Under the pieces are notes generated by a model, which worked only from the letters and a program-made list of their open reading frames with translations, made no database searches and was not told where the DNA came from. A stretch of 21,289 nucleotides of DNA from JAVVFH01 sp032250585 (GTDB lineage Bacteria; Pseudomonadota; Gammaproteobacteria; Xanthomonadales; SZUA-36). Where the stretch lies: the NCBI GenBank assembly GCA_032250585.1, contig JAVVFH010000032.1, positions 1-21,289 of the forward strand, in the 5' to 3' direction. Positions 8,145 to 13,635 of the stretch are shown in pieces. The first letter of the stretch is position 1. Every line of letters starts with the position of its first letter. Made by a program: the position numbers and the translations under genes.

Positions 8145-8239
8145 GGCCAGGCGGCTCCTGACGGGTTTTGGGTCTACATCGCAGTGAACCGGCAATCAAC
8201 CAGCGGCACCCGAGCGGCAGAATCAGCCAGGGTATTTGT

Positions 8240-8256
8240 AAAAACGCCTTCCGGCG
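8240..8256 (-). terminator. Possible intrinsic terminator of the dodecin/stress cluster
   Basis: Read on the minus strand, CGCC-GGAA-GGCG forms a short all-GC stem closed by a GNRA-type tetraloop and is followed directly by TTTTT. It lies about 20 bp after the stop of the last minus-strand gene (8277). The stem is only four base pairs, so strength is uncertain. Confidence 0.45.
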
Positions 8257-8276
8257 ATGTAAATCATGCAGCGCGC

Positions 8277-8480
8277 TCAGGGTGGCTCCTGCTCGTACAT
8301 TTCCGGTTTGGCTATCTTCGGGCCGGCCAGCGCCCAGATCACGAGCCCGAGCAGCGGTAGCAGCACGATGACTGCGCTCCACAACGCTTTGGCCCGGGTC
8401 GAAGCGCTGCTGTGCAGCGTTTTGTAGATCGCCCAGGCATCCAGGCCCAGCAGGACCACGACGAAGAACGCCGTCCTCAC
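8277..8480 (-). CDS. Small PLDc_N-type two-helix membrane protein
   Basis: The product is a 67-residue protein with two hydrophobic segments (about residues 4-19 and 34-53). The sequence WAIYKTLHSSASTRAKALWS followed by VIVLLPLLGLVIWALAGPK matches the PLDc_N pattern, the membrane-anchor region found at the N-terminus of many cardiolipin synthases, with its LLPLLGLVIWxLxG core. No HKD module is attached, so it is a free-standing anchor-like protein of unknown role. The GTG start overlaps the stop of the upstream gene by four bases (GTGA), so translation is probably coupled. It is the last gene of the minus-strand cluster; a short terminator-like hairpin follows. The nearest PLD catalytic protein is the separate PLD-VTT fusion on the other strand. 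Confidence 0.8.
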   Translation of the reverse strand: MRTAFFVVVLLGLDAWAIYKTLHSSASTRAKALWSAVIVLLPLLGLVIWALAGPKIAKPEMYEQEPP

Positions 8481-9004
8481 GGTTCTTCGCCTTTGCCCAC
8501 TTCCGGGCCGAGTTCCGGCTTGACCTTTTCGTGATCGCCGAGCTTGTCCTGGTCCGGTGTTTCATTTCCCAGCAACGCCTTGCCCGTCTGCCAGAGAAAT
8601 TCCAGCTTGCGCAGGCCGGCGCGGTCCCAATATTCGCCATATGTGGGTTCCACCCGGATCACCGTCAAATCGGCGTTCGCGGCGCCTTCGGGAAACCACA
8701 GGTTCATCGCCGGCGACCAGAGCTTTTTGGTCAACAGCACATCGGTATCCAGCCGTCCACGGCCGCTGATCGACAGGAAGCGGTCGCTGCCCTGCATCGT
8801 TACGGCGACCTCCGGTGATTGCAGGATTTCCTCCAGCTTTGCGTCCTCGGCCCGGGATGCGAAGTACAGTATGCCTTCCTCGCCGAGTCCGGCGATGGCC
8901 ATGGGCCGGGCCCGCAGTTCGCCCTGCAGCGACCGCGTCACCAGCATGGCGGTATCGAAGCTGTTGATCAGTTCGTCGAGCCGATCCTGGTGTGTGTCAT
9001 TCAT
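8477..9004 (-). CDS. Pyridoxamine 5'-phosphate oxidase-fold general stress protein
   Basis: This 175-residue protein has the split-barrel flavin-binding fold of the general stress protein 26 group. Supporting stretches are FDTAMLVTRSLQGELRARPM, the strand ILYFASRAEDAKLEEI, VAVTMQGSDRFLSISGRGRL, and KKLWSPAMNLWFPEG, the last being characteristic of this subfamily. Members are thought to bind FMN/FAD or F420-like cofactors, but most have no known substrate, and true PdxH activity should not be assumed. The tail after about residue 140 is charged and looks disordered. The ATG at 9004 has only a weak GAAAGA upstream. It lies 95 bp downstream of dodecin on the same strand and overlaps the PLDc_N gene by 4 bp, so the three are likely one unit. 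Confidence 0.87.
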   Translation of the reverse strand: MNDTHQDRLDELINSFDTAMLVTRSLQGELRARPMAIAGLGEEGILYFASRAEDAKLEEILQSPEVAVTMQGSDRFLSISGRGRLDTDVLLTKKLWSPAMNLWFPEGAANADLTVIRVEPTYGEYWDRAGLRKLEFLWQTGKALLGNETPDQDKLGDHEKVKPELGPEVGKGEEP

Positions 9005-9099
9005 CTGTATCTTTCGGGCCTGGCAAGGAGCGCCGATCGCGACCGGCGGCGGCGCTCGGGATGAAATCTATTTCGAATACCTCAGCTGCAGTACCGCGC

Positions 9100-9303
9100 T
9101 TACTCCTCCAGCATGAAGGTGATCAGCAGGTGGACGCGCCATTCGGTTACCTGGTCGCCGTCTACCTCGACGTTCTGTTCCTTGACCCAGGCGGACTCAA
9201 TGTTACGGATGGTACGCGCGGCCCGCACAATACCGTTCTGGATCGCGTCTTCGAAGCTCACGCTCGAGCTGGAGGAAATTTCAGTTACTTTTGCAATGGC
9301 CAT
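9100..9303 (-). CDS. Dodecin flavin-binding protein
   Basis: This 67-residue protein forms a hollow dodecamer that stores or quenches free flavin (riboflavin, FMN) in bacteria. The sequence MAIAKVTEISSSSSVSFEDA, then NIESAWVKEQNVEVDGDQVTEWRV and LLITFMLEE, is full-length and closely typical. The tryptophan of AWVKEQ is the residue expected to stack on the isoalloxazine ring. The minus-strand ribosome binding site GGGAGAA lies a few bases before the ATG, which fixes the start. Upstream it faces the divergent ThDP-enzyme gene across a 205-bp region. Downstream is a flavin-fold stress protein, which suggests a shared flavin or redox theme (inference). Confidence 0.95.
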   Translation of the reverse strand: MAIAKVTEISSSSSVSFEDAIQNGIVRAARTIRNIESAWVKEQNVEVDGDQVTEWRVHLLITFMLEE

Positions 9304-9339
9304 TTTCGGTTCTCCCTGGTGATGGTTGTCGGTTGCCTG

Positions 9340-9356
9340 GGGCCGTCTTCCGGCCC
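9340..9356. other. GC hairpin in the dodecin leader
   Basis: GGGCCG-TCTTC-CGGCCC is a perfect 6-bp stem with a 5-nt loop, about 37 bp upstream of the dodecin ATG. On the minus strand the run of T lies before rather than after the stem, so it is not an intrinsic terminator for that strand. It could be a leader structure if dodecin is transcribed from further upstream. Confidence 0.5.
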
Positions 9357-9390
9357 GTCAAAAAAACCACGTGCAAGCGAAAATATGCAA

Positions 9391-9405
9391 ACATTGTGCC
9401 AATGT
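9391..9405. promoter_or_regulatory. Palindromic operator candidate between dodecin and the ThDP enzyme
   Basis: ACATTG-TGC-CAATGT is a perfect 6-bp inverted repeat around a 3-bp centre. It lies in the divergent intergenic region, 41 bp upstream of the plus-strand -35 box at 9446. The position suits binding of a dimeric regulator; no regulator is identified. Confidence 0.4.
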
Positions 9406-9445
9406 GAGCAGTTCCTTACCCTGCAGCGGTCGCCCGTTTGCAAAA

Positions 9446-9473
9446 TTGACAGCGGCGATCCCGGCCCTCTAAT
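9446..9473 (+). promoter_or_regulatory. Sigma70-like promoter of the ThDP enzyme gene
   Basis: A consensus -35 box TTGACA (9446-9451) and a -10 box TCTAAT (9468-9473, five of six matches) are separated by 16 bp. The expected start of transcription is near 9480, giving a leader of about 30 bases before the ATG at 9509. Confidence 0.6.
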
Positions 9474-9508
9474 CTGCGGAGAGAAATTTCCCACCACGGG
9501 GCAAACCC

Positions 9509-11254
9509 ATGAGAAAGACTGCTGCCTGGCTGGTCCGCCACGCGCTGGAGGAGATCGGTGTCCGTTTCACCTTCGGCATTCCCGGCGTGCACAACATCGA
9601 GTTGTACGACGAGCTGCAGCAGTCCGGGCAGATCCAGCCACTGCTGGTGACGCACGAGGTCGGAGCCGCATTCATGGCCGATGCCGTAAGCCGCGTCTCG
9701 GACCACCTCGGGGTCCTGGTGGTCGTGCCTGCGGCGGGTTTAACGCACGCCATGAGCGGCATCGGCGAGGCCTTTCTGGACGGCATCCCGATGCTGGTCA
9801 TTTCCGGTGGCGTGCGCAGCGACCTGCGTCAGGGCTTTCAGCTGCACGATATCGACCAACAGGCCCTGATGCGCCCCCTGACCAAGGCCTGTTTCCGGGT
9901 CGAACGTTACGACGAGGTGGTCGCCACGGTGTTCGAGGCCTGGCGCATCGCCACCGGTGGCGAACCCGGCCCGGTATACATCGAACTGCCTGCCGACCTG
10001 CAGTTGCTGAGTGGCCCGGTGGGCGATTTGCCGGAGCGGCCAGCGCCGCAGCCCGCGCCGCGCGTAGATGCCGAAGCCATACGCGAAGCCGCGAACTTGC
10101 TGACGGCGGCGCAGCGCCCGGCCATCTTCGTCGGCTGGGGCGCGCGCGGGGTGCTCGACGCCATCCGCCAGATCGCCGAGCAGCTCGGGGCACCGGTGGC
10201 CACGACCCTGCAGGGTCTGGCCGTGTTTCCCGCCGACCACCCGCTGCACACGGGCATGGGTTTCGGGCCGTCAGCGGTGCCGGCTGCGCGCAACGCCTTT
10301 GCCGGGTGCGATGCGATGCTGGCGGTCGGGACGCGTTTCGCGGAAATCTGCACCGGCAGCTATGGCGCGGTGCCGCCGGAACGTCTCGTGCACATCGACA
10401 TAAACGCCGCGGCGCTGGGGCGCAACTACCCGACCGCCGTTGCGATCCATGCCGATGCCCGCGACGCCGTGCCGGCCCTGGCCGCCGTGCTGCGGGAAAT
10501 CGCGCCGGCCCGCGATGCGACGGCGCTGAGCGCGTCGATCGCGGCGGACAAGCAGGCCTGGCTGCAGGAGTGGCTCGCCCACGACTCGGGTGGGCGGGTC
10601 AACCCGGGGCTGTTCTTCAGCGTTTTGCGCCAGCAGCTCGATCCGACCGCCGTCATCGTGGCCGACGACGGAAACCACACGTTTCTGACCGCCGAACTGA
10701 TGCCGATTCACGGTGGCGGCAGTTACCTTTCGCCGACCGACTTCAACTGCATGGGTTATTGCGTTCCAGCGACGATCGGGGCGAAGCTCTCGCAGCCGGA
10801 TCGCCAGGTGGTGGGCATCGTGGGTGATGGCGCCTTCCTGATGACGGGGCTTGAAACCGTCACGGCCGTGAGCAACGGATTGGGCGTGGCCTGGTTCGTG
10901 TTCAACGATGGCCAACTCGCCCAGATCGCACAGGCCCAGGAAGTGCCCTACCAGCGAACAAGCTGCACGACGCTCGCCCAACTGGATTACCGGGCTTTCG
11001 CCTCAGCCAGCGGCTGTGGGTTTGTCGCGATCGACAACGATGCCGCGGTCGAAACGGGCATCGCGCAGGCCCTGGAGTGGACCGGGGCGGGGCGGCCGGT
11101 CGTCGTCGATGTGCGCATCGACTACTCGAAACGCACGCAGTTCACCCAAGGCACCCTGCAAACGAACATCAGGCGCCTGGATACGCGCAACAAACTGCGC
11201 ATCGTGGGGCGGGCGCTGTGGCGGAAAATGCGCAAACCCGAATCCGGAGCATAG
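9509..11254 (+). CDS. Thiamine-diphosphate-dependent enzyme, acetolactate synthase superfamily, substrate unknown
   Basis: The 581-residue protein has the three-domain layout of the ALS/benzoylformate decarboxylase superfamily. The N-terminal pyrimidine-binding domain carries the cofactor-activating glutamate E50 in LLVTHEVGAAFMAD. The central domain spans about residues 190-330. The C-terminal pyrophosphate-binding domain holds the motif GDGAFLMTGLETVTAV (G439-D440-G441) ending at N466 in FVFND. All cofactor residues look intact. A basic tail from about residue 540 (QTNIRRLDTRNKLRIVGRAL, then W-RKMRK) is unusual. No small regulatory subunit gene follows, as would be expected for biosynthetic IlvB/IlvG, so a valine/isoleucine role is unlikely; the substrate is not predictable from sequence alone. 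The gene is transcribed alone, divergent from dodecin, behind a good promoter. Confidence 0.9.
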   Translation: MRKTAAWLVRHALEEIGVRFTFGIPGVHNIELYDELQQSGQIQPLLVTHEVGAAFMADAVSRVSDHLGVLVVVPAAGLTHAMSGIGEAFLDGIPMLVISGGVRSDLRQGFQLHDIDQQALMRPLTKACFRVERYDEVVATVFEAWRIATGGEPGPVYIELPADLQLLSGPVGDLPERPAPQPAPRVDAEAIREAANLLTAAQRPAIFVGWGARGVLDAIRQIAEQLGAPVATTLQGLAVFPADHPLHTGMGFGPSAVPAARNAFAGCDAMLAVGTRFAEICTGSYGAVPPERLVHIDINAAALGRNYPTAVAIHADARDAVPALAAVLREIAPARDATALSASIAADKQAWLQEWLAHDSGGRVNPGLFFSVLRQQLDPTAVIVADDGNHTFLTAELMPIHGGGSYLSPTDFNCMGYCVPATIGAKLSQPDRQVVGIVGDGAFLMTGLETVTAVSNGLGVAWFVFNDGQLAQIAQAQEVPYQRTSCTTLAQLDYRAFASASGCGFVAIDNDAAVETGIAQALEWTGAGRPVVVDVRIDYSKRTQFTQGTLQTNIRRLDTRNKLRIVGRALWRKMRKPESGA

Positions 11255-11255
11255 T

Positions 11256-11269
11256 CCGGGATTTCCCGG
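11256..11269. repeat. Short hairpin directly after the ThDP enzyme stop codon
   Basis: CCGGG-ATTT-CCCGG begins one base after the TAG. It is a compact 5-bp GC stem, probably part of the 3' end region of this transcript. It lacks a following T-run. Confidence 0.5.
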
Positions 11270-11270
11270 G

Positions 11271-11298
11271 CTGTACGTGGGGGCGGCTTCAGCCGCGA
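11271..11298. repeat. REP-like palindromic element
   Basis: The core GCGGCTTCAGCCGC (11283-11296, 5-bp stem, TTCA loop) follows a G-run and is followed by GA. This form resembles the GC-rich REP palindromes common between convergent genes in Pseudomonas and Xanthomonas relatives. Only one copy is seen in this window, so repeat status cannot be shown here. It lies between convergent genes, the usual place for REPs. Confidence 0.5.
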
Positions 11299-11321
11299 TC
11301 TCGATGGGTCTCACAATGTCA

Positions 11322-11333
11322 GCAGCCGGCTGC
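11322..11333. repeat. Perfect 12-bp palindrome
   Basis: GCAGCCGGCTGC is fully self-complementary and lies 20 bp before the end of the DUF456 gene. Together with the hairpin at 11256 and the REP-like element at 11283 it makes three palindromes within 80 bp of a convergent intergenic region. Confidence 0.5.
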
Positions 11334-11352
11334 GAAGTACGGCCGTTGCAGG

Positions 11353-11841
11353 CTACGAAAACCCCAGTCGAATCACGAAAACCCCGATCATCAAAAAAGC
11401 GATCGCGAACTTCACGGCCGTCGCCACGACCATGCCGAGCCAGGCTCCGACGCCGGCTCGCCCGGACTGGAGCATGTCTCGCCCGCCGCTCAGCTCACCT
11501 GCCACGGCGCCGAGGAACGGGCCGAGCACGATGCCGGGCAGGCCGAAAAACATGCCCACCAGCGCGCCGATGGTGGCGCCCCAGAACGAGCGTGAAGTCG
11601 CGCCCAGATAGCGGGCCCCAAAGGCCCCGGCGACGAAGTCGATAAGCCAGGCGACCAGCGTCAGCACGGCGAGCACCCCGATCGTGAACCAGCCGACCAC
11701 CTGGAACCCATCGATCCAGGCACCCAGCAGCAGCCCCGCGAAAATCAGCGGCACGCCCGGCATCGCGGGGAGAACCGTTCCGGCCAGGCCAGCGGCGATC
11801 AGCAGGATTGCCAGCAGCCACCACAGCACAGCCCAGTCCAT
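11353..11841 (-). CDS. DUF456 family inner-membrane protein
   Basis: This 162-residue, strongly hydrophobic protein has about four to five membrane segments. The glycine/proline-rich pattern AGLAGTVLPAMPGVPLIFAG near residues 17-36 and GALVGMFFGLPGIVLGPFLG near 92-111 are the marks of DUF456, which has no established function. A start at 11841 is well supported: GGGAGG lies six bases upstream in the 20-bp gap after ppk2. It is almost certainly co-transcribed with ppk2. It ends facing the ThDP enzyme gene across a palindrome-rich 98-bp gap. Confidence 0.88.
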   Translation of the reverse strand: MDWAVLWWLLAILLIAAGLAGTVLPAMPGVPLIFAGLLLGAWIDGFQVVGWFTIGVLAVLTLVAWLIDFVAGAFGARYLGATSRSFWGATIGALVGMFFGLPGIVLGPFLGAVAGELSGGRDMLQSGRAGVGAWLGMVVATAVKFAIAFLMIGVFVIRLGFS

Positions 11842-11861
11842 TCAAGGCCTCCCGGCCGGAC

Positions 11862-12845
11862 TTACTTGTAGGGCCAGTCGTCGAGATGCACGTCCTTGCG
11901 GATGACCTGCATCGGCGAACCGACGATCAGCGGGTCCGGCCCGACGACCACATCCGGGTCCCGGTCGGGGTAATCGAGCATGCTCAGAAAATGCTGCATG
12001 CAGTTGAGGCGTGCGCGCTTCTTGTCGTCCGATTTGATGATGGTCCAGGGGCAGGAAGCTGTGTCGGTGTAGAAAAACATGGCCTCCTTGGCGCGTGTAT
12101 ATTCCTGCCACAGACCGATCGACGCCTTGTCTACGGGACTCATTTTCCATTGCTTGAGCGGATCCTGCTGACGCTCCGCGAAACGCCGGCGCTGTTCCTT
12201 CTTGGTGACCGAGAAGTAATATTTGAACAGACGGATGCCCGAGTTGACGAGCATGCGCTCGAACTCCGGGCACTGGCGCATGAACTCGAGATACTCGGTG
12301 GAGTCGCAAAACCCCATCACGCGCTCTACTCCCGCGCGGTTGTACCAGGACCGGTCGAGGAAGAGGATTTCTCCGCGGGTCGGCAGGTGAACGGTGTAGC
12401 GCTGGAAATACCATTGGCCGCGCTCGTGCTCGTTGGGTTTCTCCAGCGCGACCACCTTCGCCGTGCGTGGGTTCAAATGTTCCATGAAGCGCTTGATCGT
12501 TCCCCCTTTACCGGCGGCGTCGCGTCCCTCGAAGATCACGACGATCTTCTCGCCGGCGGTTCGCACCCAGTTCTGAACCTTCAGCAGCTCGATCTGCAGC
12601 CGGGCCTTTTCCTCCTGGTAGCGCTCGCGGGGAATACGGTCGGTATAGGGGTATTTGCCTTCCCTGAACAGCTTCCCGATGGCCTGCGGATCCTTGCGAA
12701 GCCGGGATATCGTGGCCGACGAGTAGGAGCCGCCGACATATTGCTCAGGCATATCCAATGGTTTTTCCCCGGCCTTCTGCGCGGTTTTTTCAGGGCCGGG
12801 GCCGGCTGGAATTTCCTTTTCTACGGCCTTCAAATCTGAACCCAT
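11862..12845 (-). CDS. ppk2: Polyphosphate kinase 2
   Basis: This enzyme transfers phosphate between inorganic polyphosphate and nucleoside di- or monophosphates in the cytoplasm. The 327-residue single-domain protein carries a P-loop EGRDAAGKGGTIKRF (G107-K113), a Walker B-like FLDRSWYNRAGVERVMGF with D164, and the lid region VTKKEQRRRFAERQQDPLKQ followed by WKMSPVD. The length and single P-loop domain fit the PPK2 class I group, usually active on ADP or GDP; the exact nucleotide preference is inferred. The ATG at 12845 was chosen over the open frame that extends to 12938 because AAAGG lies nine bases upstream and the extra residues are not family-like. The first 35 residues are polar and poorly conserved. 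It is followed closely by the DUF456 gene. Confidence 0.94.
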   Translation of the reverse strand: MGSDLKAVEKEIPAGPGPEKTAQKAGEKPLDMPEQYVGGSYSSATISRLRKDPQAIGKLFREGKYPYTDRIPRERYQEEKARLQIELLKVQNWVRTAGEKIVVIFEGRDAAGKGGTIKRFMEHLNPRTAKVVALEKPNEHERGQWYFQRYTVHLPTRGEILFLDRSWYNRAGVERVMGFCDSTEYLEFMRQCPEFERMLVNSGIRLFKYYFSVTKKEQRRRFAERQQDPLKQWKMSPVDKASIGLWQEYTRAKEAMFFYTDTASCPWTIIKSDDKKRARLNCMQHFLSMLDYPDRDPDVVVGPDPLIVGSPMQVIRKDVHLDDWPYK

Positions 12846-12854
12846 CACTTGATA

Positions 12855-12859
12855 CCTTT
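12855..12859 (-). promoter_or_regulatory. Ribosome binding site of ppk2
   Basis: AAAGG on the minus strand, nine bases before the ATG at 12845. It decides the start against the upstream in-frame ATG at 12938. Confidence 0.65.
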
Positions 12860-12887
12860 TGCATGTTTTGGCCTGGGGCGCTTCCAG

Positions 12888-12917
12888 ACTATAACAACGG
12901 CGCGCGGCAAATGAAAA
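12888..12917 (-). promoter_or_regulatory. Candidate promoter of ppk2
   Basis: On the minus strand TATAGT (12888-12893, five of six to the -10 consensus) is preceded by TTTTCA (12912-12917, four of six to -35) at 18-bp spacing. The start of transcription would fall near 12881, about 35 bp before the ppk2 ATG. If real, it rules out the longer ppk2 start. Confidence 0.45.
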
Positions 12918-13038
12918 TGACCCCATCAGGCGGCACAAAATTCACCATGGGTGTGCCGAATTGTGAAGCCAGTCTGTCCGCCTTGGTGAAAAATGCGGGT
13001 CAGACCGGCAGGGTCGAACCACGGCGGCAGGATGCGTC

Positions 13039-13497
13039 TCAGTCCGTGAACAGGCTTTCGATTTTGGCCAGCAACGCCGTCGCCTGGTCGCGATCGCGGG
13101 CGCCCAGCCGGTCGAACTTCTTTTTCAGAAACTCCACCTGCCGCGGAAATTCACGTTCGTAGACGCGCTCGCCCTTGCGCGTCAGCGCCACGATGGTGCG
13201 CCGCGCGTCGCCTTCCACTGCCCAGCGCTCCACCAGGCCTTTTTCCTCGAGCCGATCGACGACTCCAGTCAGAGTGCCCTTGGTGATCAGGGTGATTTCG
13301 CCGATCTCCTTGCAGGTCATGCCCTCGGTACCGCCCAGGGTGAACACCACTCGGGCCTGCGACGGCGTCAGATTCGAGCCGGATTTGCGAAGGCCTTCGG
13401 CATCGTAAAACGAATAAGCCTGGTGAGCGGCGGCGAGCTGCCGGACAAGCTCCAGGAATTTCTCCCCTGAAGCGGCACTTGCGGTCAATTTAGTCAT
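13039..13497 (-). CDS. MarR-family transcriptional regulator
   Basis: This 152-residue winged-helix regulator is a dimeric DNA-binding protein that usually responds to small aromatic ligands or oxidants. The winged helix covers about residues 45-110: LTPSQARVVFTLGG, the recognition-helix region EIGEITLITKGTLTGVVDRL, EEKGLVER and the wing DARRTIVALTRKGE. Helices on either side form the dimer interface. There is no cysteine except C62, so a two-cysteine OhrR-type switch is unlikely. ATG 13497 is preferred over the open frame to 13530 because AGAGG lies seven bases upstream. An inverted repeat about 20-40 bp upstream suggests autoregulation. Its neighbours gltD (upstream) and ppk2 (downstream) lie on the same strand; the targets are unknown. 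Confidence 0.92.
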   Translation of the reverse strand: MTKLTASAASGEKFLELVRQLAAAHQAYSFYDAEGLRKSGSNLTPSQARVVFTLGGTEGMTCKEIGEITLITKGTLTGVVDRLEEKGLVERWAVEGDARRTIVALTRKGERVYEREFPRQVEFLKKKFDRLGARDRDQATALLAKIESLFTD

Positions 13498-13504
13498 GTT
13501 TTTT

Positions 13505-13509
13505 CCTCT
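13505..13509 (-). promoter_or_regulatory. Ribosome binding site of the marR-family gene
   Basis: AGAGG on the minus strand, seven bases before ATG 13497. It decides the start against the in-frame upstream codon at 13530, which would overlap the operator-like repeat. Confidence 0.65.
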
Positions 13510-13516
13510 GGAAACC

Positions 13517-13541
13517 AATAGTTGGTACAAGAACTATTACA
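13517..13541 (-). promoter_or_regulatory. MarR operator candidate overlapping a -10-like box
   Basis: Perfect 7-bp arms AATAGTT (13517-13523) and AACTATT (13532-13538) are separated by 8 bp, a size and AT-rich form typical of MarR-family sites. On the minus strand TGTAAT (13536-13541, five of six to the -10 consensus) overlaps one arm; upstream TTGAAT is a possible -35 but at 19-bp spacing. Binding here would block transcription of the regulator gene that starts at 13497. Confidence 0.55.
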
Positions 13542-13579
13542 TAGTCCTGATTTTGACCAAATTCAAGGGCGTCATGGTG

Positions 13580-13598
13580 TTCCGGAAGGCCTCCGGAA
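13580..13598. other. Stem-loop between gltD and the MarR gene
   Basis: TTCCGGA-AGGCC-TCCGGAA is a perfect 7-bp stem with a 5-nt loop, 38 bp after the gltD stop. No T-run follows on either strand, so it is not a standard intrinsic terminator, but it may stabilise the 3' end of the gltBD transcript. Confidence 0.45.
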
Positions 13599-13635
13599 TC
13601 AAGGTCCGCCTTTGCCAGGCGTAGGGCGGAAAAAA

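Noticed and set aside
8992..10827. Plus-strand open frame of 611 codons crossing dodecin and the ThDP gene
   Set aside because: It is out of frame with the recognised ThDP enzyme, yields an Arg/Gly-rich product, and runs antisense through dodecin.
9509..11254. Reading the ThDP enzyme as biosynthetic acetolactate synthase (ilvB/ilvG)
   Set aside because: No ilvN/ilvH small-subunit gene follows and the C-terminal tail is unusual, so only superfamily assignment is supported.
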